From contig JAUIRK010000889.1 in NCBI GenBank assembly GCA_030549495.1, forward strand, positions 1,600,001 through 1,664,000: DNA of 64,000 nt, read 5' to 3'. Of this stretch, positions 10,831-21,339 are shown piece after piece; position 1 is the stretch's first letter; each line of letters opens with the position of its first letter. The notes beneath the pieces are model-generated. The model made no database searches, was not told where the DNA came from, and worked only from the letters and a program-made list of their open reading frames with translations. This DNA comes from Nectonema munidae (taxonomy: Eukaryota; Nematomorpha; Nectonematoida; Nectonematidae). The position numbers and the translations under genes are program-made.

Positions 10831-11690
10831 TAAAGTTTTTTGGTTAAAATAGCATGAATAGTGTAGAGTTTAGATCAATAAAGTCACTTTTGAATTCTGA
10901 TAGCACTTATTCTGAAACACGTAGTGTCTTATTTTATAAAGTTTGTGCAAACGAAGTTCAAGTAATAATTAGGTCAACAAAAGTCAACTTTTTATTAACA
11001 GGCCAACTTTTTTAATAGCCCATTTTTTGTAAGTAATCTAGATTTTGTAAAAGCTTATAAAGTTAACAAACAAACAAACAAAGAACAAGTAGATAACAAT
11101 TTTGGAATTGCTTTTATTTAATGAAGAAAGCAACTAAAAAATATATTTTGACACATCATTTTTAATATAATGTTGGCTCCTCCATTCTGGCACATAAATA
11201 AAATATTGAAAAATGTAATCTTCGAATCCTACAATGAAAGATGCCTTTGATTCATATAGAAATATTGAATTTGAAAATACTGTATGTCGTATAAATAAGG
11301 AACACATGAAAAAAGAAATATATCTCTTCTCTAGCGCATGCAACAGACAAGGGAAAGATAAATTCCAGTGATTAAAAAGCTTTTGCCGAAAGATAGTGAT
11401 TTTTCAGAAGAGAATACTTATAAATATTACATGGTATCTTACAATTAATAATTAACAAAATTAATTAATTAAATGAATAATTAACAAAAATGATTATAAA
11501 ATAAATAAAGTCAAATTTTGAAGGATCTATAAGTCAACTTTTTGTGTCTCTAGTAATTATCAACCAGGGGCTGAATTAAGAGCTCCATTGCAAAATCTAT
11601 GTAAAGTTGTAAGAAGAAACATTCGACTTATAATGTTGTCATTTCAACTTTCCAATGAGTGTCGCTTTTTTTGCAAAATTGGAGAAGCAT
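10831..11690. other. AT-rich DNA, nothing recognised
   Basis: Short open frames on the minus strand look like noncoding AT sequence. No repeat end was recognised. Confidence 0.4.
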
Positions 11691-11693
11691 CTG

Positions 11694-11990
11694 CAGTAGT
11701 TCTCAACCGCGGTTATCAATCTCTTGTTTTGAGGCCCACATAAAAAAGTCGCGAAAAAATAGGCTAACAATATCATCATATTAATAAAACAGTCAAAATT
11801 GCGCAAATTTATCGATTTATTAATTTTATGCAGCAATTTGGATTCAGTGTAGGTAACTAGAATAACATTTCAGAGTTAATTAAAAAAAAAACTTTTTATA
11901 AAAACCGATTTTATGCCTTTGGAGCGGCCCTCTAGTCCAATGTTGTTTCTTAATTTGGCGCTTTTGATTAAAAAGATTGGAGATCTCTGA
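11694..11990. mobile_element. Possible old hAT element
   Basis: The left end CAGTAGTTCTCAACCGCGG is the common CAGTGGTTCTCAACC hAT terminus with one change. A diverged inverted counterpart ('aagattggagatctctg') sits about 290 bp on. No target duplication survives. Confidence 0.45.
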
Positions 11991-12594
11991 TATAGAGAAA
12001 AATTTTGTGTGGTGCTTTGAATCACCAAATCTTTGCTTTTTTCAGGCCCATCTAAAATCTTTAAAGCGATTCTCTATCAGCAGTTAGAGGGTGATTTTGA
12101 GCCTTTTCACTGGTTCTCTTGATAACATAAGCACACGTGTCATATAATAAGTTTTACCGCCTTTGAAGTTGCAACAAACTCTTAATATTTCAGCAGAACA
12201 AAAGATTATAGAAATTAAATTTATATGAACAATTAATGCAAAATTGTTAAATACTAAAAAATGTATAAAAATCATTGGATGCAAAACACACTCTTTCCCG
12301 TATTTTATTGGTATAGGGGGATAAAGGAACATAAATTTGCATTTTTCTGAGATATTTTATTTAGATAACAGAGTCCTGCGGGAAACGATTTAAGGCGTAG
12401 GGGAGGGGATATGGGGGTGCAAACTTATTGGGATAGTGGGGTCCACGCCGAACTCTGCTAGATGCGCATCTGAACTGGACACACATCAGAGATCTATGAT
12501 AGGCATACCTCAAAAATGAAGAAACAGAGAGCTCAGCAATAGGACATATCTGCCTTGGAAAAAAAGAAGTTCAAAACTTTTCATATTGAATAAA
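11991..12594. other. Intergenic DNA downstream of YOD1
   Basis: Nothing is recognised apart from the YOD1 polyadenylation signal just to the right. The opposite-strand open frames that run into 12611-12895 are shadows of the YOD1 coding sequence. Confidence 0.4.
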
Positions 12595-12600
12595 TTTATT
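12595..12600 (-). promoter_or_regulatory. Polyadenylation signal of YOD1
   Basis: AATAAA on the minus strand lies about 58 bp after the YOD1 stop codon. Confidence 0.6.
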
Positions 12601-12657
12601 TTTGAAATAGATGGGTAGAAAATTGTTGGAAGTGAGGAGATTAAGTAAAAGAGGAAT

Positions 12658-13575
12658 TCAGGTCTGTTCTCGAAAGTTGGTGTGTCCAGTGGAAAGTGCG
12701 TGTTCTTTTCCCTCCTTTTGTCCAACGAGACCCACACCACACACCAAGCAAAACAATGAAAACTTGTCAACATTCGTGAAGTGGTGTTGGGTGCGAGCAA
12801 GTTGGGCGAAAGCCACGGCTTCATCCAATAGAAAGGCGTCTTTGGTTGGGAAGAGCGTAAGAATGCAATTGGAGGATAAGGATGAGCGCCGGTAAAGGCA
12901 GTCGTAATGAATGCCATCGTATAGGAGGAAGATACGATCGCTGAAATTTGAGTCGATGCCGAATCGGTCGCACCGACAAAACTCAACACTAAGCACGCAT
13001 ATCTCAACGCGCAGGTGTTGACAAAGGATCGAAACTTCAATGGCACCTCCCCATGATGTGGGCCGTTTGATCCATGCAGAGTACTCCTTACTTGACTTTC
13101 CCTCCAAGAAGTCGGTGGTGAAGAGGCTGGGATTGGCTGCCACCGCTTCAGAAACGATGGAGCGATATCGGACATGCGCGTTTTCTTCGTAAATCCCGCC
13201 TGTTAAGCAGAAATGAATGGAGTTGAAGAGGCAGGAGTTGTTGGCAGGAATGACTTTTCTAGAAAAGTCATTTCTCCTCTCTTCGTCCTCAGAATCCTTA
13301 AGATCCTGCATTTTACGAAGTACCAAAATATCACCAGATCGAAGTTGACAATCGATCAAATCCTGGTCCAAGCCCCATTGACCAAGAAGGTTTTGTTTAT
13401 CACCCTTTGTCGATTTGAGGGAAAGTGAAAAAGCAACAACAAAATTGTCACAGTCCATTTGCAAGTCAAGGGAGTTTATAACCAGCAAACAGAGATCTCG
13501 TAGCTTTGATTCTTCTGTTTCCATAGTGAGCACCTTATTCCTTTTTTCAAATTCAACTTTGATTCGTATAAGCAT
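12658..13575 (-). CDS. YOD1: Ubiquitin thioesterase OTU1 (YOD1 homologue), single exon
   Basis: This is a deubiquitinase that works with the p97/VCP ATPase in ER-associated degradation and clearance of damaged lysosomes. The 305-residue protein has the full OTU1 order. An N-terminal UBX-like region (about 1-90) begins MLIRIKVEFE like YOD1, which supports this start. The OTU domain (about 107-235) carries the Cys loop VIPANNSCLF with Cys115, SAWIKRPTSWGGAIEVSIL and LLYDGIHYDCL with His223. A C-terminal C2H2 finger has Cys276, Cys279, His292 and His298 and the diagnostic GHTNF. Length is close to the usual 300-350. The oddity is residue 112: family members have Asp three residues before the catalytic Cys (active-site D-x-x-C), whereas this has Asn. 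The 'H-x-D' after His223 keeps an acidic residue (Asp225). There are no introns. Confidence 0.95.
   Translation of the reverse strand: MLIRIKVEFEKRNKVLTMETEESKLRDLCLLVINSLDLQMDCDNFVVAFSLSLKSTKGDKQNLLGQWGLDQDLIDCQLRSGDILVLRKMQDLKDSEDEERRNDFSRKVIPANNSCLFNSIHFCLTGGIYEENAHVRYRSIVSEAVAANPSLFTTDFLEGKSSKEYSAWIKRPTSWGGAIEVSILCQHLRVEICVLSVEFCRCDRFGIDSNFSDRIFLLYDGIHYDCLYRRSSLSSNCILTLFPTKDAFLLDEAVAFAQLARTQHHFTNVDKFSLFCLVCGVGLVGQKEGKEHALSTGHTNFREQT
13249..13272. repeat. Perfect 24-bp palindrome inside YOD1 coding sequence
   Basis: The sequence AATGACTTTTCT is followed directly by its reverse complement. It covers the YOD1 codons just before the catalytic loop (residues N-D-F-S-R-K-V-I, about 102-109). 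Confidence 0.85.
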
Positions 13576-13836
13576 GAGAGCAGAATATTTGGACTAACAG
13601 TCACACACTCTTGAAGTACAGCAGTCTTGCGGTGTTGTGTTCAAAATTCGTTGTTGCACTTTTCCATGCGCAAAATCAAAGGCGCCAAAGTGTACCTCGG
13701 ATACCTTAATATGAAGAAATCTATAAAAAGTGAGAGAGAAAAAACATTTTGTATCAGTGAGACATTTTATCGGAAGACACCAAAAGACATAGAAATTTTT
13801 AGTAAAAAACATCAAAAAACATTTAAAAAAATCTTT

Positions 13837-13950
13837 AACCCTTTGAGGAGCAGAATTTTGAAAACTAATTTATTATTATCTGCTTTATTTTTCAATGCAA
13901 TTTTATACATCTAAAGTAAACGCTTTTCATTTCTTTGGACGCCGGTGTCC
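13837..13950. repeat. Copy of the TTAA-flanked MITE family, left end intact
   Basis: It starts AACCCTTTGAGGAGCAGA after TT, has the 'atgcaattttatacat...aaagtaaacg' core and ends in a diverged 'gccggtgtccc'. It lies 260 bp upstream of the YOD1 start, so it may sit in that gene's 5' region. Confidence 0.65.
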
Positions 13951-16600
13951 CAACGATCGCCAAAGAGAACATTATAAATCTATAAAATTTATATTGAAAA
14001 ATAATTATTAAAAAAACTATTGAAAAATAAAAGCTTACCGGAAAAAAATTTAACATCTTTTGGTATTCCTCCGCTAAGTTTTATCTTCTTTTAGTAGTTT
14101 TTTTTATAAATTTGTTAAGATTTTTTAAAAGTAGTATCATCCTTTTTACCAAAATTCATCTTCAAGTAAAAAGACGGACCATTTTGGTATTGATAATGTG
14201 ATGAGATTTGAAGCTCGAATCGATCACTATCAAGCATCCATCTTATTCTGAATATAGGAATCGGGAGAATCATGCTAATTTTTCAAGTATGGACGGAATT
14301 TACTGCTTCACCCGATACTTTTATTCCGATTACTTGAAATTTATAATGGAAGCGAAAGATTGCACAAACATGGCTGATTAGCATTTGAAATATAAAACAT
14401 TTCACCATTTGGCAAATTTGGGCAAACGTAACATATTACACATTAATTTAAATTTAAAATTTTGCTTGAAAATAAAAAACAATTTGGAATTTAAAAAAAA
14501 ATCCTTTAAATAGATCGTTGCTGTTTTAAAAGCACAGTCAATCCCTATACAATGAGTGCTATATTATGTTAGAAATAAAATACATCAAATCAATACTTTC
14601 CCCTTTTATAACTTAAAAAATAATTCTAAATAATAACTCATGATGTATATCTAACAAAAAGAAGAGTTTAAAATATCTTTGCAGCACACACTTGCCGTGT
14701 TAATGCTCCTCACTTTTAATCATTTCTTTGAATCGCGTAAGAATGATTGATTGTCTTCTTGATGCTGACAAATTTGTGTTCTTATTCCAATTTAAAATGA
14801 CTTATTTTGCAACATTTTAATAGCGTTTCTTCCTCACTATGATTTAAAATTCTTATTTTTATATTCGTAAGAACTCTTTATTTTTATTGCATTTATTGAT
14901 AATGTTTTTTGATCTTAGAAAACAGAAGTTAGTAGGGATTGCAGCGCTTTCAATTACTCATGGTCCAATAAAAATTCAAGTATTAAGTATTGTTTGTCCT
15001 TTCGGATATCGTGGCCCGCCCGGAATGCTGAGTTCAAGTCTACCTGGACATTCCATCCCACTAAACGCCTACCGGCCCTTAATACTGAATAACTATACCT
15101 TGATATATATATATATAAAATTTTACAAGAATGTATGTTACGGATATATACTGCTGAGTGAACGATACAACCCTAACGTGAACGCTCCCAATTTGGGAAA
15201 CAATTTTAACGTCTAGTGATAGCTTGATTACTAACAAGGTTAGAATCGGGTCGCCAGAGCACTACCTAACCGTAAAAACCTTGAATTCTTCAGAGGAAGT
15301 AAACCAGGATAAAAAACTGGCACCATGGAATGTAGCTTATCCCTAAATAAAAGAATATGATTTATTAATAAATATGCTAGTAAAAATACAGGAGTTAGGA
15401 GTCATGCAATACGGTATATGTTATCAATAAATATAATGTTCGATTCATGTTATTTAAGAAAGGTATAAACAATTTAGGGCATGATAGGTTAGTCACAAAC
15501 TATCCCCTGAATTTGACTCTACCCCATATATACATGATATCAGTAAATATGTTATCCCTAGAATATATATTTTACAATATGAATATATAATCAGTTCTAC
15601 AAGCAGACTCCAGCAGAGGCCAGATTACCGACTATGCCTAACCTAGCTACTACCATGAATCTGTGGGCTATTGTATATGGGTAACCTAGGATAACTTTTG
15701 TCTTTTTTTAGCATATACCCCAAAGAATATTTCAGCCCGGGTTTGCGTGAGCTCTCAAGATTGGCATACTTGTGGACAATGCTTATGTGTCCTTAGTTTT
15801 TCAATAAACTTTTTATTTAATTTCTCCAACCTTTTCTGGAACCAAAGAAAAGGGGGTGCTATGAGGAATAGTGAAAGGGATGCCATAAACAGTTCTAAAA
15901 AGTTTATACACAAGGTCGTCTATTTTGTTGGTCCAAGTTGAAGGTAGGCATCCCAAAAGATCATCAAAAGTTTTTAAAGAATGTTCATATAAACTTGAAA
16001 TGTGTATATAATCTTGTTTCAATTATAAGCTGAATAAATTTTTTAAAAATGGTTTTGTATTTACAAAATTTAATTTCATAACTTTAACGTAAAAGGCAAG
16101 CACAAGAGAAGACCCTAAATAACTTGGAAAGAAGTCCAGTAAAGCTTATCTTACTGTAAAAATAGACGTAAAGCGATTATTATTATTATGATTAATGGGG
16201 TGTCATTATGCTGAGGTATGTATGATGATGGGTCAGACTAAACACCACAAAACATAACAAAATGTCATCTATCAAATATAATAAAGAACAAAAAAACATA
16301 ATTTTACGATCAAAATAACAAATGTATAAAATTATAGTTTTAATTATTTTGAACACAAACAGCATCTCTTGTGAAATTCACCTAGAACCTAACAAGATTG
16401 AGACTTACCACGACCCACGAGTCTCATAGGAAACATGATACAACTGTCGAAAAACATAGCTATGAAAACAAGATTTTCTATCTATTTTAATGTCATATTA
16501 TAAATTCACAAAAAAATATACAAAATGTGAAGTTTAGATTTTAACTTGAAGAGGCTTTTAAATATACTGGAAATATTTGAGTCCCATTTTAAAAGACTTA
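13951..16600. other. Long unassigned stretch
   Basis: No gene is supported. A 109-codon open frame at 14887-15216 (+) resembles no family I know. Bases 15200-15800 are less AT-rich and contain an AATAAA-bearing block ('tcaataaactttttatttaa', near 15800) and a 'tggcgaccc' motif on the minus strand near 15250. Together these could mark an old terminal repeat of an LTR-type element, but I find no matching second copy and no element coding sequence, so this is not called. Confidence 0.3.
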
Positions 16601-16931
16601 AAGCAATAGAGTATTTTTAAAAAATATAAATTCTTCGGGTCGCTAAAGTAAGCCGCGGACAAAAAGCAACATAAAATAAAAACTACTAGAAATAGCAATA
16701 CAAAAATTTGAATATATACTAAATTCGAGTTTTTACATCCAAAAAACAAATTATAGTAAAAAATTATTTAAAACTTTCACTCAATATGTCATTAAATTTA
16801 ATTTAAAAAAATTTAGCAGTCATTTTAGAGAGTTTAATAAATAAATAAAATGTCTGTTTACCAAAAAAATAATAAAATTTTAAAATTAAAAATTTCAATA
16901 TTTTTTAAGTTTTAATTTTAAAAATAAAAAA

Positions 16932-18497
16932 AATTGTTTTTCGTATTCTTTGCCCTCTAATGCTTCAAATATTTAGATTTTTAAAAATTTTTTAAATAAA
17001 ACTTTATTTTAAGTTTTACTGTTGTTTTTTTATCAAATGAATCTTTTATACTTCATAAAAAAGTAAATCCTAAATGGGATAAGCATGGGTAAATAGGTTA
17101 GAGTGTAAGTTAGGTTTTAGATGATCCTGGGTTTTATCTCTGTTAACTATTTTATACTTTGGCATCAATCGTACATTATCGCCTTGTTAATAAAAATACA
17201 TTTAACTTAATCTTTTTTTCTAAATGAAGTCAAAATTATTCATTATTAAACTTATGTACATTATAAGCACATGGAAAAAGAATGTATAAGTGTAAATTTG
17301 GTGTCCAAAATTTTTGAGCTATCTTTTAAATCCAAATACGAATGTTGAGTTAGAAATTAAATGTGGAGAAATTTTACGTTGATTTGAAAAAATTTGTTAT
17401 TGCCTTCCTTGTAGAAATTCTCGAATGTTTCATGCGGTCAAATACACTTTTTCAGGTACAATTAATAAAAAAATAATCTCGAGTGATTTGGCTCAAGCTT
17501 GTGATCTTATTCATTCTAAGATTGAAGTTTTTTAAAAAAAAAAGAAAATTTGGATTCAACTTTTCAAGAAATATATAAATATTACCCAGTATTATTTGAG
17601 GGAAAATATAAAGAGTCCACAAAACAATTCTTACCAAAAAAATTGGTTGATTACTCATTAAATTTACATTTTTCTAATGTTGAACAAAATGGTTTTGACG
17701 ATAAGCTTTGTTTGAAAAGAATTTTGTATAACCCTCCCGATTCTGTTATCAATGAAACAACAAATAGTTTTCAAACTATATAATATAAATTTGTTTCAAT
17801 CAGTTAACTCTTTGTTATCTAAATATCCTAATTTTTTGGATCTATATGAGCTAAAGCCAATTTTTTATTTGATTGATTCGAAAACAGACTTTAAACATTT
17901 CTCATCTCAATGCGAAGTAGTTTTAAAATTGTATATACATTTATACTCAGCTTATAAAAATATTTTTTTAGGTAACTAAAAATTTTTTAAAAAGCAAACT
18001 TAATATCTGATTGTTCAAAAATTATCGCACCAATGAAGCACCCTTAAAATTTTTGCCTAACACGGCCATTGGGCAGAGGTATTGGCACTCATTGTAGCGA
18101 ACTTTTTCGAAGTTCAAAAACTTAAATAATAGGGAATTCATAAAAACAATTCATCTTTATTCTTCATTAATAACGAAATAAGTAGTGGTGTCGGCTCTAA
18201 AAAGAGCCTTGGTGTTATATATACACACGAGAAAAAACAGAGAAATAGCAATATTGTGCAAGTGTCATGACTATTTGAGTGCTGACTCCTTAGGCCTATC
18301 CCTTTCTGGAACTTTCTGTGTTTTTATTAGCATTTAACAGTATTACGAAGCTGCCATTTGAACCGGATCCCAAAAAGTAATCACTGTTTGCTCTAAGAGT
18401 TTGCTACGCACATCCCAGCTTAGGTAACTTGTTCCATGCGAGCAGAGAATCTGAATATTTGAAGCATTAGAGGGCAAAGAATACGAAAAACGATTTA
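16932..18497. repeat. Module bounded by 49-bp inverted repeats
   Basis: Bases 16932-16980 and 18449-18497 are reverse complements with about three differences over 49 bp. The shared core includes TTCGTATTCTTTGCCCTCTA. Between them are about 1.47 kb, including two short overlapping open frames of unknown nature (17550-17979). It could be a nested transposon with its own inverted ends or an inverted duplication of one repeat. Confidence 0.7.
18193..18208 (-). promoter_or_regulatory. Histone-type 3' stem-loop look-alike
   Basis: On the minus strand GGCTCTTTTTAGAGCC forms a 6-bp stem with a TTTT loop. It fits the metazoan histone mRNA consensus and is flanked by 'caccaa' and 'gacacc'. I could not find a histone reading frame within 500 bp upstream on that strand, so it is either a relic or chance. 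Confidence 0.25.
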
Positions 18498-19515
18498 TCT
18501 ACAAGAATTTTTCTTTGGAGATGACGAATCAGAAATGCCACCAGCCTTTCTTGAGTTTTCCATCTAGAAGTTTGGGCGAGTGGTGGATAACAGCGTTTGA
18601 TCCTACCTTCTACTGAATAGCGGCAACGCTTTTGTTAGTGGGTACTTTTCTGTCTTCCGCTCACTGGCACAAAAGATTTTCTAAATAAATCATGAAGAAA
18701 CCATAATTTTTTAACTAACCATTAAAAGAAACAATTTAAAAAACCTATAAAAAAGCGCATTAATTACATGAAATTTCAAAACTTGTAAAATGTTAGCCAA
18801 AATTATTTCAATTTCTTAATTAAAGGTTACTTTTGCAATATTTTCAAATCAGGAGTATTCTTTTAATAAAAAAGATTTCATAACTGATTTTCAATAAAAC
18901 GCTTTGTTTTGGGGTTAGTTTTTACAAAAAGAATAGCGCTTTTCCAATTATTATGCTGAATGTTATGAGGAAATGAACCCAAATATTCATATGTAATTAC
19001 ACGATACAAATCTTTATCAAAAAATGGAGGATTTTGAAAATAATAAATTCTTCATTGATAATTATTCTCTTTTTAATTTGAATATTTTTTAATGAATATC
19101 AAGTTTGGCATAAAATTTTGAAGTATACGCATGAAGAAATATTGTTATCATTTACAAATAATACACTACATTATGGAGAAAGTGTTGAAGGAAGTAAAAT
19201 CTTTGAAGATAGATCATATGAGCAACTCAACGAATCTTCATCACTCATAAATTTATCCGTTGCATCACTACGTGAAAATCATTCACTATATTACTCGCAT
19301 AGTTTTCATTATGCATAGAAATATTTTTTGTAACAAAAGGTCAAAGTGGCCAGGTACCTTTACATGACTGGATTGCTAATTGCTACATGTAAATAAAATT
19401 TCGACATTATGTGAAACAAACGAATTTTTTTTAATTTAAAATTAATTGGAAACAATATCTTATTAAAGGTAAATGTGCTATATCATTAGGAGAGTTATAT
19501 GGAGAAACAATAAGT

Positions 19516-20053
19516 CTAAAGGGATAAACAGAACGGAAGAAAGGGCATGCATAGTAAAATTTTTACAAAAACGTTAATAGAATCATCGAAACAACATACC
19601 CTCTCATACTCAATATTATAATAAAAACTGAAATTATAAATTAATTCAATAGAAGTTAGTACACGAAGCATAGCAAAATTTTCATTATTAAAAAGTGCTA
19701 TTGATAAAAAGTGGAATAAGCAATTGCCATTACCTGTTGTCTTCAAAGGCACTAATGATTCATCAATATTATAGTCTTCCAAAATAAATAAAGAGTTAAA
19801 ATCAATACAATTATTATAAAAGGAAGGTAACTCAAGCGCAAAAACCTCTTTTCTTAAACACCTTTTCACATAAAAGGAAATTTTTAAGTTTTAATAAAAT
19901 AGTAGAAAAAGAATTATTTTTAATTAAAAGAAAATATTTTTGAAACCCCTCTAAAGAGAAATCATAACTGAAACCCGAAATATTCATGCAGCATGCAGTA
20001 CAATGAAAAGATATATTATTAGAGATAAAATAATTGGCCTGTTGCATTGACAA
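19516..20053 (-). pseudogene. Decayed OTU-like protease fragment, element-associated
   Basis: The minus strand encodes a stretch containing VPLKTTGNGNCLFHFLSIAL followed by MLRVLTSIELIYN. This is the Cys-loop and first helix of an OTU-type cysteine protease of the kind found in transposon-linked and vertnin-like proteins (usual T-T-G-D-G-N-C-L-F). It is much more similar to that group than to the host YOD1 at 12658-13575. The upstream part is Cys-containing but unrecognised. The reading frame is broken. It probably belongs to the candidate element at 16629-20308. Confidence 0.5.
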
Positions 20054-20308
20054 ATTTTCACAGTCTAGACTCTAGGTAATAAAACTTTTGACAAGTAGTG
20101 CAAAAAATCATATTTCTCCCATTCGGGTTATAATTCAAAGTATGACATTTTAGATAGAAAAACTAATAAAACTTACAATAATTTGAAAAAAGAAAATTCT
20201 AGAAAAAATGGAAAATATTCTACCATTTTATGATATTTAAATGGCCCTCCTTTTTTAAAAAAATCTGCGGCTTACTCCGCGGCTTATTTTAGCCTCACCG
20301 AAATTCTT

Positions 20309-21330
20309 CTAATTGTCAGACTGTGTATTTGGATGTCTTTTCATGAAGGATTTTGCCTAAATATACAATACCTATAAAAATTAAATCCTAGAGATATATT
20401 TTTTTGATAGTGTGTAGTCAATTATATCAAATTAATCAAAATAATATTTAAATAAATGGGAACGTTATACTTGAAATTTTAAATGAGCGGAAAAATTATC
20501 ATAATTTCTATTCACTCTGATAAATTTTCTAATTGCTTTTCTAGTTTTTCCATTTATAATGGGGAAGTTTTTCCATAATTCGTATCCTATATCTTAACAA
20601 AATTTGTGAATTGCTTTTAGCAAAAAAAAGACATATACTAGGACATGGTAATGTAATTAACAAAATGTTAAAATCAGTGTTTTAGTTATTTTTAATAATT
20701 TACTTAATCTATTCAATAAATTATCCATTGATGAAACATATCCAGATACTTTGAAGCTAAGCTCAAATTAGTAAATACCCTAAAAATTAAATTCAACATT
20801 TTTTTGGCAAATTTTTTTATCTTTTTGTAAATTTCTTTTAAATGTTCATCATTATCTAATTATATTTTGCAATTAATTCATTTTAAGGTAAGTATACAAC
20901 CTTGCATATATTTTTTACCCACTTTTTTATTTGAAACCTTTTTATAATATTATATTAAATAACCATAACTTCTCATTTTACACTCTTATTTATTCAAGAT
21001 TGTTAATATGCTTTTATAAGATTTTTTATACATTTCTGATAAAATAAAGCAATATTTATTCTAATGTATAACCATGCGGAATAATATAAAAAGGATAGTA
21101 CTTATTTTCATAAACATCTCTTTGTATATATATGCACAAGCTCTGAAATATTTCACACACCTGTTAGCATCATATTACAACACAGAGAATCATCTATCTA
21201 TTATCATTATTAGCTGTCAAAATGTAAAATATAAAATTCATCTTTGAAATTTTATTTTCCTCAGTTGCTTCCTTTTTTTAATTTTTTTCAAGTTTTTTTG
21301 TTCAATTATATATGTCTTGTTCTAAAATAT
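20309..21330. other. AT-rich DNA, nothing recognised
   Basis: No gene or named repeat was recognised. Confidence 0.4.
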
Positions 21331-21339
21331 CTTACAAGG

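Larger units (their letters stand above)
16629..20308. mobile_element. Candidate unclassified element with inverted ends and an OTU-like fragment
   Basis: GCTAAAGTAAGCCGCGGA at about 16642-16659 recurs reverse complemented, with one change, at about 20275-20292. Weaker matching 'ttcgg' sequence lies outside it. A GC-rich 18-mer pair in such AT-rich DNA is unlikely by chance, so the 3.7 kb between may be one element. Inside lie AT-rich reading frames of unknown origin (plus strand 17550-17979 and 19118-19318) and an OTU-like protein fragment on the minus strand (19516-20053). It looks broken. The superfamily is unknown, target duplications were not found, and it may be a composite of several insertions. 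Confidence 0.4.

Noticed and set aside
12510-13175. 221-codon frame overlapping YOD1 in another frame of the same strand
   Set aside because: Shadow of the YOD1 coding sequence; only the 12658-13575 frame has homology.
14887-15216. 109-codon plus-strand frame
   Set aside because: No family resemblance and no gene context.
15200-15850. Possible terminal repeat of an LTR-type fossil
   Set aside because: Only an AATAAA-bearing block and a primer-site-like motif are seen; no second copy and no element genes were found.
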